A stretch of 64,000 nucleotides of DNA from Agromyces sp. Leaf222 (GTDB lineage Bacteria; Actinomycetota; Actinomycetes; Actinomycetales; Microbacteriaceae), in contig NZ_LMKQ01000001.1 in the NCBI RefSeq assembly GCF_001421565.1, forward strand, positions 1,177,651 to 1,241,650, in the 5' to 3' direction. Under the pieces are notes generated by a model, which was given only the letters and a program-made list of their open reading frames with translations, was not told the origin of the DNA and did not search any database. A program made the position numbers and the translations under genes. Positions 56,035 to 64,000 of the stretch are shown here, in pieces (positions within the stretch are counted from its first letter, which is position 1; each line of letters starts with the position of its first letter).

Positions 56035-57480
56035 GTGGAATTGCGCGACTACATCCGCATCTTGCGGCAGAGCTGGGTGTTGATCGTGTTGCTCACGCTC
56101 TTCGGCGTCGCGGCGGGTGCCGTCTTCTCGATCCTGCAGACCCCGATGTACAGCTCGTCGGCGAAGGTGTTCGTGTCGACTTCGAACGGCGGCACGATCG
56201 GCGAGATGGCGCAGGGCAATACATACACCCAGCAGCGTGTGAAGACGTATGCCGACCTCACGACTACGCCCATCGTTCTGCTACCCGTGATCGCCGACCT
56301 GCAGCTCGACATGACGAGCGATGAGCTTGCGCGTGAGGTGACCGCGGTCACGCTCCCCGATACGACGCTCATCGAGATCACCGTGACCGACGAGAACGCC
56401 GCGCTGACGGCCGAGGTCGCGACGGCGGTCTCCGAGAGCCTGACGAACGTGGTCTCGGCGATCGAGACCACAGGGGCGAATGCTGAGGACACCGGTGAAG
56501 ATGGCGCTCCGGCCGAAGCCTCCCCGGTGCGCCTGACGCTCGTGCAGCACGCCTCGGTTCCGCAGAAGCCGGTGAGCCCGAACGTCATGCTCAACATCGT
56601 GCTCGGCGGCCTGATCGGCCTCGCCCTCGGCGTCGGCGCCGCGGTGCTGCGCGAGACGCTCGACACCCGCATCCGCAACGAGCGCGACATCGAGCAGGTC
56701 ACCGACGCGCCCGTGATCGGCGGCATCGTCTTCGACCCGAAGGCCAAGGACCGCCCGCTCATCGTGCATGCCGACCCGCACTCGCCGCGCGCGGAGTCGT
56801 TCCGGGCGCTGCGCACGAACCTGCAGTTCCTCGACGCCGGCCGCCCCGACCGCTCGTTCGTGGTGACCTCCTCGATCGAGTCGGAGGGCAAGTCGACGAC
56901 GGCCGCGAACCTGGCCATCGCGCTGGCGGATGCCGGTGCGCGCGTGCTGCTCGTCGACGCCGACCTCCGCCGGCCGAAGGTCGCGTCGTACCTCGGCATC
57001 GAGGGCGCGGTCGGGCTGACCGACCTGCTCATCGGCCGCGCCGAGTTGCAGGACGTGATCCAGCCGTGGGGTCGAAGCCAGATGTACGTGCTGCCTGCCG
57101 GTCGGGTGCCGCCGAATCCGAGCGAGCTCCTCGGCTCGCAGGTCATGGCCGAGACCGTGAAGGAGCTGAACCGGGCGTTCGACGTCGTGCTCTTTGATGC
57201 GCCGCCGCTGCTGCCGGTGACAGACGCTGCGGTGCTGTCGCGTGCCGCCGGCGGCGCGATCCTCGTGGTCGCCGTGGGCCGCGCGCACAAGGGCCAGGTC
57301 AAGGGCGCGTTCTCGGTGCTCGAGAACGTCGATGCGAACGTGTCGGGCATCGTGCTGACGATGCTGCCGATGAAGGGGCCCGACGCCTACGGATACGGCC
57401 GGTACGGCTATGGCTACGGGTACGGCTACGGGTACGCCCCCAAAGAAGAGCCGAAGCAGGAGACGGCGGCGGGCGCGTGA
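56035..57480 (+). CDS. Polysaccharide copolymerase / BY-kinase
   Basis: 481 residues, GTG start. Wzz-type N-terminal domain with helix 1 WVLIVLLTLFGVAAGAVFSIL (~14-34), an extracytoplasmic part, helix 2 VMLNIVLGGLIGLALGVGAAVL (~184-205), then a fused tyrosine kinase: Walker A SIESEGKSTTAANL (~283-296), A' VLLVDADLRRPKV, B VVLFDAPP. The tail has a tyrosine cluster (YGYGRYGYGYGYGYGY, eight Tyr) for autophosphorylation. It controls chain length and export of a surface polysaccharide and opens the cluster; a matching phosphatase follows. Confidence 0.94.
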   Translation: MELRDYIRILRQSWVLIVLLTLFGVAAGAVFSILQTPMYSSSAKVFVSTSNGGTIGEMAQGNTYTQQRVKTYADLTTTPIVLLPVIADLQLDMTSDELAREVTAVTLPDTTLIEITVTDENAALTAEVATAVSESLTNVVSAIETTGANAEDTGEDGAPAEASPVRLTLVQHASVPQKPVSPNVMLNIVLGGLIGLALGVGAAVLRETLDTRIRNERDIEQVTDAPVIGGIVFDPKAKDRPLIVHADPHSPRAESFRALRTNLQFLDAGRPDRSFVVTSSIESEGKSTTAANLAIALADAGARVLLVDADLRRPKVASYLGIEGAVGLTDLLIGRAELQDVIQPWGRSQMYVLPAGRVPPNPSELLGSQVMAETVKELNRAFDVVLFDAPPLLPVTDAAVLSRAAGGAILVVAVGRAHKGQVKGAFSVLENVDANVSGIVLTMLPMKGPDAYGYGRYGYGYGYGYGYAPKEEPKQETAAGA

Positions 57481-58142
57481 ACGTGCTCGTGGTGTGCACC
57501 GGCAACATCTGCAGGTCTCCGGTGGCCGAGCAGGTGCTGGCGGCGCGACTGCGAGCGGCCGGCATCGACGATGTGCGGGTCTCGAGCGCCGGCACCAGCG
57601 CACTCGTCGGCGAGCCGATGACGGCCGAGGCGGCCGCGCTGTCGGTGCGGTTCGGCGCCGATCCGTCGGGGCACGCCGCCAGGCAGCTCACCCCGCAGTT
57701 GGTGCAGGAGGCCGACCTCGTGCTCACGGCCACCAGGGCGCACCGGGCGCAGGTCGCCGAGCTCGTGCCCCGTGCCGCGCGCCACGCCTACACGCTGCGT
57801 GAGTTCGCGAGGGTGCTCGCGTTCCTCGCCGACGATGGCGGGTTCGACCCCGATCAGGCCGAGCCCGACTCGATCCTCGGCCGGCTCGACCTCGAGCCGC
57901 CCGCGCTCGGCCTTCCGAACCCCGGCTCCGCGTCGCCCCTGCAACGGGCGACCGATGCCGCTGCACGATCCCGTGGCATCGCGCCACCGCCGTCCGACCC
58001 GAACGACGACGACATCCTCGATCCGTACCGCGCGCCCATCGCGGTCTACGACGAGGCCGGACGATTGATCGACGACGCCGTCGACGCCATCGTGTCCGCG
58101 CTCGCCACGACGTCGGTGTCGGGTGGTCGCGGTGGTTCGTAG
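57477..58142 (+). CDS. Low-molecular-weight protein-tyrosine phosphatase
   Basis: 221 residues, longer than the usual ~150. P-loop VCTGNICRSPVAEQ with nucleophile C7 and R13; the acid DPY loop is DDDILDPYR near residue 182. An insert of about 70 residues (FARVLAFLADDGGFDPDQAE...GIAPPPSD) separates the core from the DPY loop. It should reverse tyrosine phosphorylation of the upstream BY-kinase (Wzb-Wzc pair). GTG overlaps the kinase stop (GTGA). Confidence 0.93.
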   Translation: MNVLVVCTGNICRSPVAEQVLAARLRAAGIDDVRVSSAGTSALVGEPMTAEAAALSVRFGADPSGHAARQLTPQLVQEADLVLTATRAHRAQVAELVPRAARHAYTLREFARVLAFLADDGGFDPDQAEPDSILGRLDLEPPALGLPNPGSASPLQRATDAAARSRGIAPPPSDPNDDDILDPYRAPIAVYDEAGRLIDDAVDAIVSALATTSVSGGRGGS

Positions 58143-59073
58143 CGAGTCCGAGCACGGTCGACGTGTGACCATCCCGTGGGCGGTCGCGGCCATCGTGGTG
58201 TTCGTCGTGGTCGATGCGGTGCTCATCTGGTGGGCGGTGACCTCACTCCGCGCCGAGGCCGGCGCCCCGCAGGGCGAGGTGCTGCCGACCATTCCGCCGG
58301 CCTCGCCGGGCCCGACGACGACGGATGAGCCGAATGCCGCGAGCTCCGATGCGACGCCGGCCCCCGTCATCCGCCAGACCGTGATGCTCGCCGCACTCGA
58401 CGCGAACGTCGCCTACCGCGGCTCCACGGGCACCTGCCCGGGCGTCGCGGCCTCGATCGAGGTCACGCTCGACGGTGGAGCGACGTGGGATGCGGGCGTG
58501 ACCGAGGGACTCACCGACCTGCAGTCGCTGGACCCGAGCGAGGGCGAGATCGTCACCATGATCGCGCGCGACGCGGCCTGCACCATCGGCCGTTACCGCA
58601 GCTACGTGCTCGGCGACGACTGGGAGGCGACGAGCGAACCCGAGCCGACCTGGTACGTCGACGGCGGGCAGGCGGTGGCCCCGTCGGGCATCTCGCTTCC
58701 GTGCGACGGGGCGATCGCGCAGCTCGCATCGACGTCGCCCACGTCAGCCGCGGTGCTCTGCGAATCGGGCGAGGTGCTCGTCACCTCCGACGCCGGGGTC
58801 GTCTGGGCGGCGACCGCGACGCCCGTTTCGGGTGCGGTCGCGCTCGCCGGCGGGCCCACCGGCTACCTCGTGGCGGTCACGGGCGACGGATGCCGCGGCA
58901 TCCGCATCGCCGTCGTCGACCTCGCTGCCGAAGACGAACCGCAACCGGGCGCCTGCCTCGAGGCCGACCCCGCGCCCGGAACCACCGCGATCGATGTCGC
59001 GCCCGACGGCACCCTGTGGGCGTGGACCGGGGGAGTGCTCGCCCGCTCGGCGGACGGGGGTGCGACGTGGTGA
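58123..59073 (+). CDS. Single-pass exported protein with BNR-like repeats
   Basis: 316 residues from GTG 58123, overlapping the phosphatase by 20 bases. One membrane helix (IPWAVAAIVVFVVVDAVLIWWAV), a Thr/Pro/Ser-rich linker, then an extracytoplasmic domain with Asp-box-like motifs: VTLDGGATWDAG, VTSDAGVVWAAT and the extreme C-terminal ARSADGGATW. Four cysteines (TCPGV, ACTIG, LPCDG, LCESG) could form disulfides. Such a beta-propeller-like piece may bind glycan. It lies inside the polysaccharide operon; exact role unknown. A start at a later GTG (VTIPWAV) is possible. Confidence 0.75.
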   Translation: MVAVVRSESEHGRRVTIPWAVAAIVVFVVVDAVLIWWAVTSLRAEAGAPQGEVLPTIPPASPGPTTTDEPNAASSDATPAPVIRQTVMLAALDANVAYRGSTGTCPGVAASIEVTLDGGATWDAGVTEGLTDLQSLDPSEGEIVTMIARDAACTIGRYRSYVLGDDWEATSEPEPTWYVDGGQAVAPSGISLPCDGAIAQLASTSPTSAAVLCESGEVLVTSDAGVVWAATATPVSGAVALAGGPTGYLVAVTGDGCRGIRIAVVDLAAEDEPQPGACLEADPAPGTTAIDVAPDGTLWAWTGGVLARSADGGATW

Positions 59074-60539
59074 TGGGCCGCTTCTACGCAGCCGCGACGA
59101 TGTCGACCACGGCGTGGGCGTCGCAACTGGCGAGCCGTGTGCGCATCACGGACCTGCTCGTGCTGCTGTGGGTGGTGTTCGGAACGCAGATCGCCTGGGT
59201 CGGCCTCGACTACACCGCGACCGGCTTCAGCGGCTCGCGCGGTGACATCGCGGTCAGCTACACGATCGTGTCGCTGATCATCGTGGCCGCATGGATGCTC
59301 GCCCTCGAGTTGTACGACACACGCTCACCGCGCGTGCTCGGCCTCGGCACGCAGGAGTACCGAGCCGTGGCTGATGCCGCACTGCGACTTTTCGGCCTCG
59401 TCGCGATCGTGGCGTTCCTCTTCAAGATCGACATCGGCCGCGGGTACATCCTCGTCTCCTTCCCGCTCGGGGTGCTCGTGCTCCTGTTCTCGCGTTGGAT
59501 GTGGCGCCAATGGCTCGGCGTGAAGCGCAAGCGGGGCGAGTACTCGTCGCGGGTGCTGCTGGTCGGCTCCGAGGAATCCGTCACCCTGATCGCACGCGAG
59601 CTCGCGCGGATGCCCGAAGCCGGCTATCGCGTCGCCGGGGCATGCGTACCAGGGCATGGCGGCGCCTACCTGCCCGGCACGCAGATCCCGGTCGAGTACG
59701 GCGTGAATCATGCGCTTGCCGTCATGCGCGACTTCGGCGCCGATACCGTGATCATCACGAGCGCCGATGAGCTCGGGCCGGAGCGCGTCCGAGAGCTCAG
59801 CTGGGGCCTGAATCCGGGTGCCGAGCACCTCGTGGTCGCGCCGAGCCTCATCGACATCGGCGGCCCGCGCATCCATACGCGCCCGGTAGCAGGGTTGCCG
59901 CTCATGCACGTGGAAACGCCGAAGTTCGAAGGGCGCAAGCTCGTTGCAAAACGCGTGTTCGACCTCATCGTGGCGTTTGCGCTGGTGGTTCTGTTCTCGC
60001 CGCTGCTCATCGTGCTGGCTGTGATGGTGAAGCTGTCGTCGCCAGGACCGGTGTTCTATCGGCAGGAGCGAGTCGGCTTGAAGGGTACACCGTTCATGAT
60101 GCTGAAGTTCCGGTCGATGGACGATGGAGCCGACGCCCAACTCGCGAACCTGTTGGCGCAGAATGGTGCAGATACGAAGCCGCTCTTTAAGGTCTACGAC
60201 GATCCGAGGATTACGCGAATCGGCAAAGTGCTGCGCAAGTACTCCCTCGATGAGCTGCCGCAGCTGTTCAACGTGTTGCATGGCACCATGAGCCTTGTGG
60301 GGCCGAGGCCGCAACGCCGTGCTGAGGTCGAGCTCTACGATCGTGCGGCCGGGCGACGCCTGTTCGTGCAGCCCGGCATGACCGGTCTTTGGCAGGTCAG
60401 TGGCCGCTCGAGTCTCTCGTGGGAACAGAGCGTGCGCCTCGATCTCTACTACGTAGAGAACTGGTCGATCACGGGCGACGTGACGATCCTCGTTCGCACG
60501 TTCCGGGCCGTCGTTAGCCCGGGAAGGACAGCAGTATGA
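59070..60539 (+). CDS. Polyprenyl-phosphate glycosylphosphotransferase (WcaJ/WbaP-like)
   Basis: 489 residues; GTG 59070 forms a GTGA overlap, ATG 59073 is equally possible. Four N-terminal helices, a CoA-binding-like Rossmann region (VLLVGSEESVTLIARELARM), then the catalytic bacterial sugar transferase domain from ~290: KRVFDLIVAFALVVLFSPLL, SPGPVFYRQERVG, MLKFRSM, SLDELPQLFNVL, SLVGPRPQ and PGMTGLWQVSGRS. It places the first sugar-1-phosphate onto undecaprenyl phosphate. Base composition falls and codon use becomes less GC-rich within the C-terminal half (from about 59.9 kb). Confidence 0.95.
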   Translation: MMGRFYAAATMSTTAWASQLASRVRITDLLVLLWVVFGTQIAWVGLDYTATGFSGSRGDIAVSYTIVSLIIVAAWMLALELYDTRSPRVLGLGTQEYRAVADAALRLFGLVAIVAFLFKIDIGRGYILVSFPLGVLVLLFSRWMWRQWLGVKRKRGEYSSRVLLVGSEESVTLIARELARMPEAGYRVAGACVPGHGGAYLPGTQIPVEYGVNHALAVMRDFGADTVIITSADELGPERVRELSWGLNPGAEHLVVAPSLIDIGGPRIHTRPVAGLPLMHVETPKFEGRKLVAKRVFDLIVAFALVVLFSPLLIVLAVMVKLSSPGPVFYRQERVGLKGTPFMMLKFRSMDDGADAQLANLLAQNGADTKPLFKVYDDPRITRIGKVLRKYSLDELPQLFNVLHGTMSLVGPRPQRRAEVELYDRAAGRRLFVQPGMTGLWQVSGRSSLSWEQSVRLDLYYVENWSITGDVTILVRTFRAVVSPGRTAV

Positions 60540-61456
60540 CGAAAGGGGACGCAGCACTGAGCCGCTCGACCATTGATCTCGACATCATCATCGTCACCTA
60601 CGGCCGAAGCGATCTGGTCAGGGACTGTCTGGATTCTCTGGAGTCCGCGATGCCGAGTGCCCGTACACGCGTTCTCGTCATCGACAACGATTCGCCCGAC
60701 GGCACGGCGGACGTCGTCGAACGTGAGTATCCGACCGTGCATCTCACGCGACGGGAGTCCAACGACGGATTTGCGGTCGCGAACAACGTCGCGCTGCGAT
60801 CATCGAGTTCCGCGTATGCGCTCCTGCTCAACCCGGACACTCGCGTAGAACCCGGGACGATCGACCATCTGATCGACGTGCTGGAGCGCGAGCCCGACAT
60901 CGGGATGATGGGTTGCCGTCTCCTGACCGCCGACGGCACCCTCGACCATGCGGCGAAACGCAGCATTCCGTCGGTCGGCACCGCGGCGAAGTACTTCCTC
61001 CTTCGTGCTCTTGGCCGAACGGGCTCCGACTACGTGCGACCCGACATTCGTGACGATGCCGTGGCGGACGTCGACGCAGTCAATGGCGCGTTCATGTTGG
61101 TGCGTGGTTCCGCGCTCCACGCGGTCGGACTCCTCGACGAACGGTATTGGATGTACGCCGAGGACCTCGACTGGTGCATTCGATTTCGCAAGGCGGGTTG
61201 GCGAGTCGTCTACGACGGACGAGTGATAGCTCATCACCTGAAGGGTGGGAGCTCAGACGGGCTCCGCCGGGTCGCGCTCAACTACCAGTTCCACCGGAGC
61301 ATGGCGCTGTTCTACCTGCGGCATCTCCGCTCAGGCAGCAAAGTGTTGGATGTGTTCGTTGTGGCCGCAATCTGGGCGAAGTTCGGTGTTTCCACGCTGA
61401 CCAACACCCTGCGCCGCGCGAGCCTTAACCTTCGCGAGGCAAGCTCGCATGCATGA
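60536..61456 (+). CDS. Glycosyltransferase family 2 (rhamnosyltransferase-like)
   Basis: 306 residues. LDIIIVTYGRSDLVRDCLDSL, VIDNDSPDGTADVV, NDGFAVANNVALR, LLLNPDTRVEPG (the DxD region), VNGAFMLVRGSA and ERYWMYAEDLDWCIRFRKAGWRV. This is the WbbL-like group that often transfers rhamnose or another deoxysugar to a lipid-linked intermediate. It should add the second sugar of the repeat unit. ATGA overlap with the glycosylphosphotransferase. Confidence 0.9.
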   Translation: MTKGDAALSRSTIDLDIIIVTYGRSDLVRDCLDSLESAMPSARTRVLVIDNDSPDGTADVVEREYPTVHLTRRESNDGFAVANNVALRSSSSAYALLLNPDTRVEPGTIDHLIDVLEREPDIGMMGCRLLTADGTLDHAAKRSIPSVGTAAKYFLLRALGRTGSDYVRPDIRDDAVADVDAVNGAFMLVRGSALHAVGLLDERYWMYAEDLDWCIRFRKAGWRVVYDGRVIAHHLKGGSSDGLRRVALNYQFHRSMALFYLRHLRSGSKVLDVFVVAAIWAKFGVSTLTNTLRRASLNLREASSHA

Positions 61457-62543
61457 CGCGATGAGCTACCAACACGAGTCGGAGAGTGCTCAACCTGGGC
61501 ATTCTCGGATCCTCTACTCCTACTTGACTGGCCAGTATGACAATCTCGGAGATGCGCTTCTCCGACGAGGCATGATGGCCAAACTCGGGCACGTGGGGAT
61601 CTGGCACGTCTATCTCGGCGATGCTCCCGACGACTATGTGGCATCGCTCCAAGTACCGCACGGGACGACCCTCTATCGACGGTTCCCGGCATGGTTCCTT
61701 GCCGCGACTGTGGGAATGATGAGATCCGGCCGTAGCGCGTTTGTTTCGAATCCCGGGGAAATTTCCTCCACTCGTGTCGAGTTCCTCTGGGGAGTCGTCA
61801 CTTCTTGTCTCATCATCGTCGGCAGGATTTTCGGGAATCCGGGGTACCGGACGGGTATTGGATCGCGCGACAAGACTCGTCCCTTGAGTCTGGGGCACGA
61901 AATTGCGACGAAGATGGCAGCCAAGTCGGTCTGGAGGGACGCTGCATCGCGCGAGTTATTCGGCCGTGGGGATGTGGCTCCAGACTGGGCGTTCGCACTT
62001 TCGCGATGGCCGGCCAGCGGCGAACGGCGATATGTCGTGATGAGCTACCGATTCGACAAGCCTGTTCCCTCAGCCGAAGTTCTGCAGGCGGTCGGTGCGT
62101 GGGCCGCACGTAAGGGCAAAGAATTGGTTGTCGTGACACAGGTCGCCCGTGACTTCGAGGCGAATCGCAATCTTGCGAAGCAGCTCGACATTCGGCACAT
62201 CGGCACCGAGAACGCGAGCCTGATCGACGTAGAGCGGGTGGTGCGCGGGACGTATGCGGAGGCTTCGATAGTCCTCGGTAATCGAATTCACGGGCTGATC
62301 CTGGGTGCAGTCGATGGTGCGATCCCCGCCATCATCCTCGGGCACCCGGATCTGAAGGTTGGTCGGACGCTCCGCACGGCCGGCTTAGAGCTCCAGGAAG
62401 GACTCGGCGAAATCGGCCCTGACGACGTCGACGCGTATCTGGACTACATCGAAGACCATCGCAACGATAGTGAAGATGGGGTGCAGTGTGCCGGCGAGCG
62501 CTTGCGCCGTCTTTCCCTCGAAATAGGGAATGCGCTGGGATGA
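61449..62543 (+). CDS. Polysaccharide pyruvyl transferase family protein
   Basis: 364 residues. YLTGQYDNLGDALLRRG at the N-terminus (N-x-GD motif), VAPDWAFAL, VVMSYRFDK, and VLGNRIHGLILGAVDGAIPAII with the RxHG motif of the family, close to the C-terminus. It transfers pyruvate from PEP to a sugar of the repeat unit, giving the polymer a negative charge. Codon use is less GC-biased than in genes before 59 kb. It overlaps its upstream neighbour by 8 bases and the polymerase gene by ATGA. Confidence 0.85.
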   Translation: MHDAMSYQHESESAQPGHSRILYSYLTGQYDNLGDALLRRGMMAKLGHVGIWHVYLGDAPDDYVASLQVPHGTTLYRRFPAWFLAATVGMMRSGRSAFVSNPGEISSTRVEFLWGVVTSCLIIVGRIFGNPGYRTGIGSRDKTRPLSLGHEIATKMAAKSVWRDAASRELFGRGDVAPDWAFALSRWPASGERRYVVMSYRFDKPVPSAEVLQAVGAWAARKGKELVVVTQVARDFEANRNLAKQLDIRHIGTENASLIDVERVVRGTYAEASIVLGNRIHGLILGAVDGAIPAIILGHPDLKVGRTLRTAGLELQEGLGEIGPDDVDAYLDYIEDHRNDSEDGVQCAGERLRRLSLEIGNALG

Positions 62544-63835
62544 CCTTCTTCCGATCACCGACTCGAGTACATCTCAATGTAGATGTCCGTTCTGGGCGGC
62601 CTGCCAGGGCATTCGCGTGGATTGTCTTCGTTCTCATCCTCATCGTGACTTCTCGTGGCCTGATCGAGCTCGCCATCGGGAAGCAGACCGCTTACGTTGT
62701 ACAAGCTGCGGCGGCATTTCTACTCGTGGGCTGTCTCCGTCGTCGAGCGACCATCGTGCCGGGCACACGGCGGTGGGGTAGCTATGTCGCCGTCTACGCG
62801 CTCGTATTCAGCGGGCTGGTGTCGACGTTTTTCACGATCAATCGGTGGAGTTTGGCGTCGGCCACCACTCCGCTGCTCTACGTCGCGACGATGATCGCAC
62901 TTGGCTTGCTCCTCTGCTGGGGGTCTGATGCTGACCGCCGATCCGATGCGATACAGATCATCCTGCCATCGGTCGTTGCGGTGATATCGCTTCAGGTCGC
63001 GGCAGCAATCGCTCAGCAATACATGGGCTGGGGGCTGCTGTCTGGCACCGATTACGGGACATTTGGGGACCAGGCGCGCCCTTCCGGACTCACCGGGAGC
63101 TATCTGCACTATCCACTCGTGCTGGCGGTCATGGGCATCGTGGTGTTTGGGGCCTGGCGAAGACGGGGCTCCGCGATCTTGCTCTGCGCTACGGGTCTCG
63201 CAGTGTTCGGGATTCTGGCGAGCTATTCTCGGTCCGGGATGATGATCCTCGCGTTCACAATCGTGATCGCGGTTTCGACGGGCCGCACGATGGCAACCAA
63301 AGTCGCGTCGGTGTTGGCTCTGGTTGTCGCATGGACTTTCATTTCGCTGGCATTCTCGGAGAACCCAGTTCTCGTGCGAGCACTTAGTGCCTTGGACCTC
63401 AGTTCCGCAGGCAACTCTGGCCGCGTTAGACAGTGGACCGACGCAATGGGGTCCTGGTTCGATTCGCCGTTGCTCTTCGGGAGTTACACGGGGCTTGTAA
63501 CGAACATCTCACGCAACTTCGGTGGGTCGTTTTCTCTAGGCGTGGTTGAGTCGAGCCTGCTCCAACAACTATTGAACCTGGGAATCGTCGGCACAGTCGC
63601 GACGTACTGGCTTCTTGGCGCTGTCGTCCGCGCCGTTCCGGTTCGAGACATCTGGGTTCGGGCTGGCGTCTCCGCATGCATACTCCAGACCTTGATTTAT
63701 CAGTCGATCGAGGTCCTCCCATACGTGGCCCTCCTCGCAATCGTGCCACTCGTGTTCACTCATGCATCGAGTCCTACTCCAGCGCACACTCTTAAATCGC
63801 TTGGTCCGCGCTCTACGTGGCCTGTCGGAGCATGA
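62540..63835 (+). CDS. O-antigen/exopolysaccharide polymerase (Wzy-like)
   Basis: 431 residues with eleven or twelve membrane helices. A large loop with RPSGLTGSYLHYPLVLAVM and SYSRSGMMILAF matches the Wzy_C/O-antigen ligase pattern. Like other Wzy proteins it has little sequence signature beyond topology. It should join lipid-linked repeat units outside the membrane, with the BY-kinase setting length. ATG 62540 overlaps the pyruvyltransferase stop; an earlier ATG (62486) lies inside that gene. Confidence 0.85.
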   Translation: MTFFRSPTRVHLNVDVRSGRPARAFAWIVFVLILIVTSRGLIELAIGKQTAYVVQAAAAFLLVGCLRRRATIVPGTRRWGSYVAVYALVFSGLVSTFFTINRWSLASATTPLLYVATMIALGLLLCWGSDADRRSDAIQIILPSVVAVISLQVAAAIAQQYMGWGLLSGTDYGTFGDQARPSGLTGSYLHYPLVLAVMGIVVFGAWRRRGSAILLCATGLAVFGILASYSRSGMMILAFTIVIAVSTGRTMATKVASVLALVVAWTFISLAFSENPVLVRALSALDLSSAGNSGRVRQWTDAMGSWFDSPLLFGSYTGLVTNISRNFGGSFSLGVVESSLLQQLLNLGIVGTVATYWLLGAVVRAVPVRDIWVRAGVSACILQTLIYQSIEVLPYVALLAIVPLVFTHASSPTPAHTLKSLGPRSTWPVGA

Positions 63836-64000
63836 GCGACGTACAGCCACCGGTTGTGTCGGTGATACTGCCCGCGTACAACGTGGAAGCGCACATTGGA
63901 ACCGCAATCCGGCGGCTATTGAATCAGACCTACTCGCACGTCGAGGTCGTTGTTATCGACGACAAATCTGAGGACTCGACTGTGAGCGAAATCATGCGCT
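63832..64000 (+). CDS. Glycosyltransferase family 2, N-terminal part (cut by window end)
   Basis: ATG 63832 overlaps the polymerase stop (ATGA). The 56 visible residues include PVVSVILPAYNVEAHIGTAI, NQTYSHVEVVVIDDKSEDST, the nucleotide-sugar-binding start of a GT-A inverting enzyme. It continues beyond the window. Probably adds a further sugar to the repeat unit. Confidence 0.9.
   Translation, partial: MSDVQPPVVSVILPAYNVEAHIGTAIRRLLNQTYSHVEVVVIDDKSEDSTVSEIMR

Overview
The window is high-GC actinobacterial DNA. Short intergenic gaps, many GTG starts, ATGA/GTGA gene overlaps, an actinobacterial-type LexA box, a Rv2578c-type radical SAM gene and an mqo gene all fit this. The constantly recurring word GGATGCCGC/GCGGCATCC and the gene set suggest Microbacteriaceae (Agromyces-like). 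The genus is a guess from pattern memory, not a search result.

Layout. 0-2.5 kb: GNAT acetyltransferase, PH-domain membrane protein, P-loop kinase, then tRNA-Ser(GGA) with two extra copies of its 3' end and the SRP RNA. 2.5-5.8 kb: a translationally coupled operon of flavin monooxygenase, BASS transporter and SDR epimerase. 6-9.4 kb: pta-ackA. 9.4-12.3 kb: repeat-rich spacer, ArsR-like regulator with MFS exporter, and a DksA/TraR zinc-finger protein. 12.3-16.6 kb: dnaX-recR, an NTF2-like protein and a small membrane protein. 16.7-19.5 kb: a large secreted phosphatase/phosphodiesterase with duplicated beta-sandwich domains. 19.8-22.3 kb: lysC-asd. 22.4-30.5 kb: GDSL lipoprotein, then a candidate exopolysaccharide locus (histidine kinase, degenerate GGDEF protein, lipoprotein, processive GT2 synthase, response regulator, membrane-anchored GH6 glucanase).

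30.5-45.8 kb is the metabolic core of interest. A D-serine-dehydratase-fold enzyme, an N-acyl-D-amino-acid deacylase-type amidohydrolase, an IclR regulator and a RidA protein read one way; KDG kinase and KDPG aldolase read the other way. Together they can be read as a complete route from an N-acylated amino-sugar acid (N-acetyl-D-glucosaminate is the best candidate) to pyruvate and glyceraldehyde-3-phosphate. It is followed by a peptide/oligosaccharide-type ABC importer, a ROK repressor, a GH4 phospho-glycosidase and a BadF/BadG-type sugar kinase. This suggests a PTS-independent import, phosphorylation and cleavage system. The importer and ROK promoters share a motif.

45.8-56 kb: MerR regulator with divergent membrane protein, mqo, an ABC-F protein with a long leader, a radical SAM protein behind a LexA/SOS box, two histidine-kinase-like membrane proteins, thymidine kinase and a CPBP protease. 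56 kb to the end: an extracellular/capsular polysaccharide cluster (BY-kinase, LMW tyrosine phosphatase, single-pass BNR-like protein, polyprenyl glycosylphosphotransferase, GT2, pyruvyltransferase, Wzy-like polymerase, a second GT2 cut by the window end). Base composition and motif content change inside the glycosylphosphotransferase gene, which suggests the variable part was acquired or exchanged.

No transposase, integrase, CRISPR array, rRNA or prophage gene was seen. No gene-free stretch exceeds about 300 bases; the longest (9369-9662, 48631-48910, 36407-36663, 19541-19787) are described below where something could be read.
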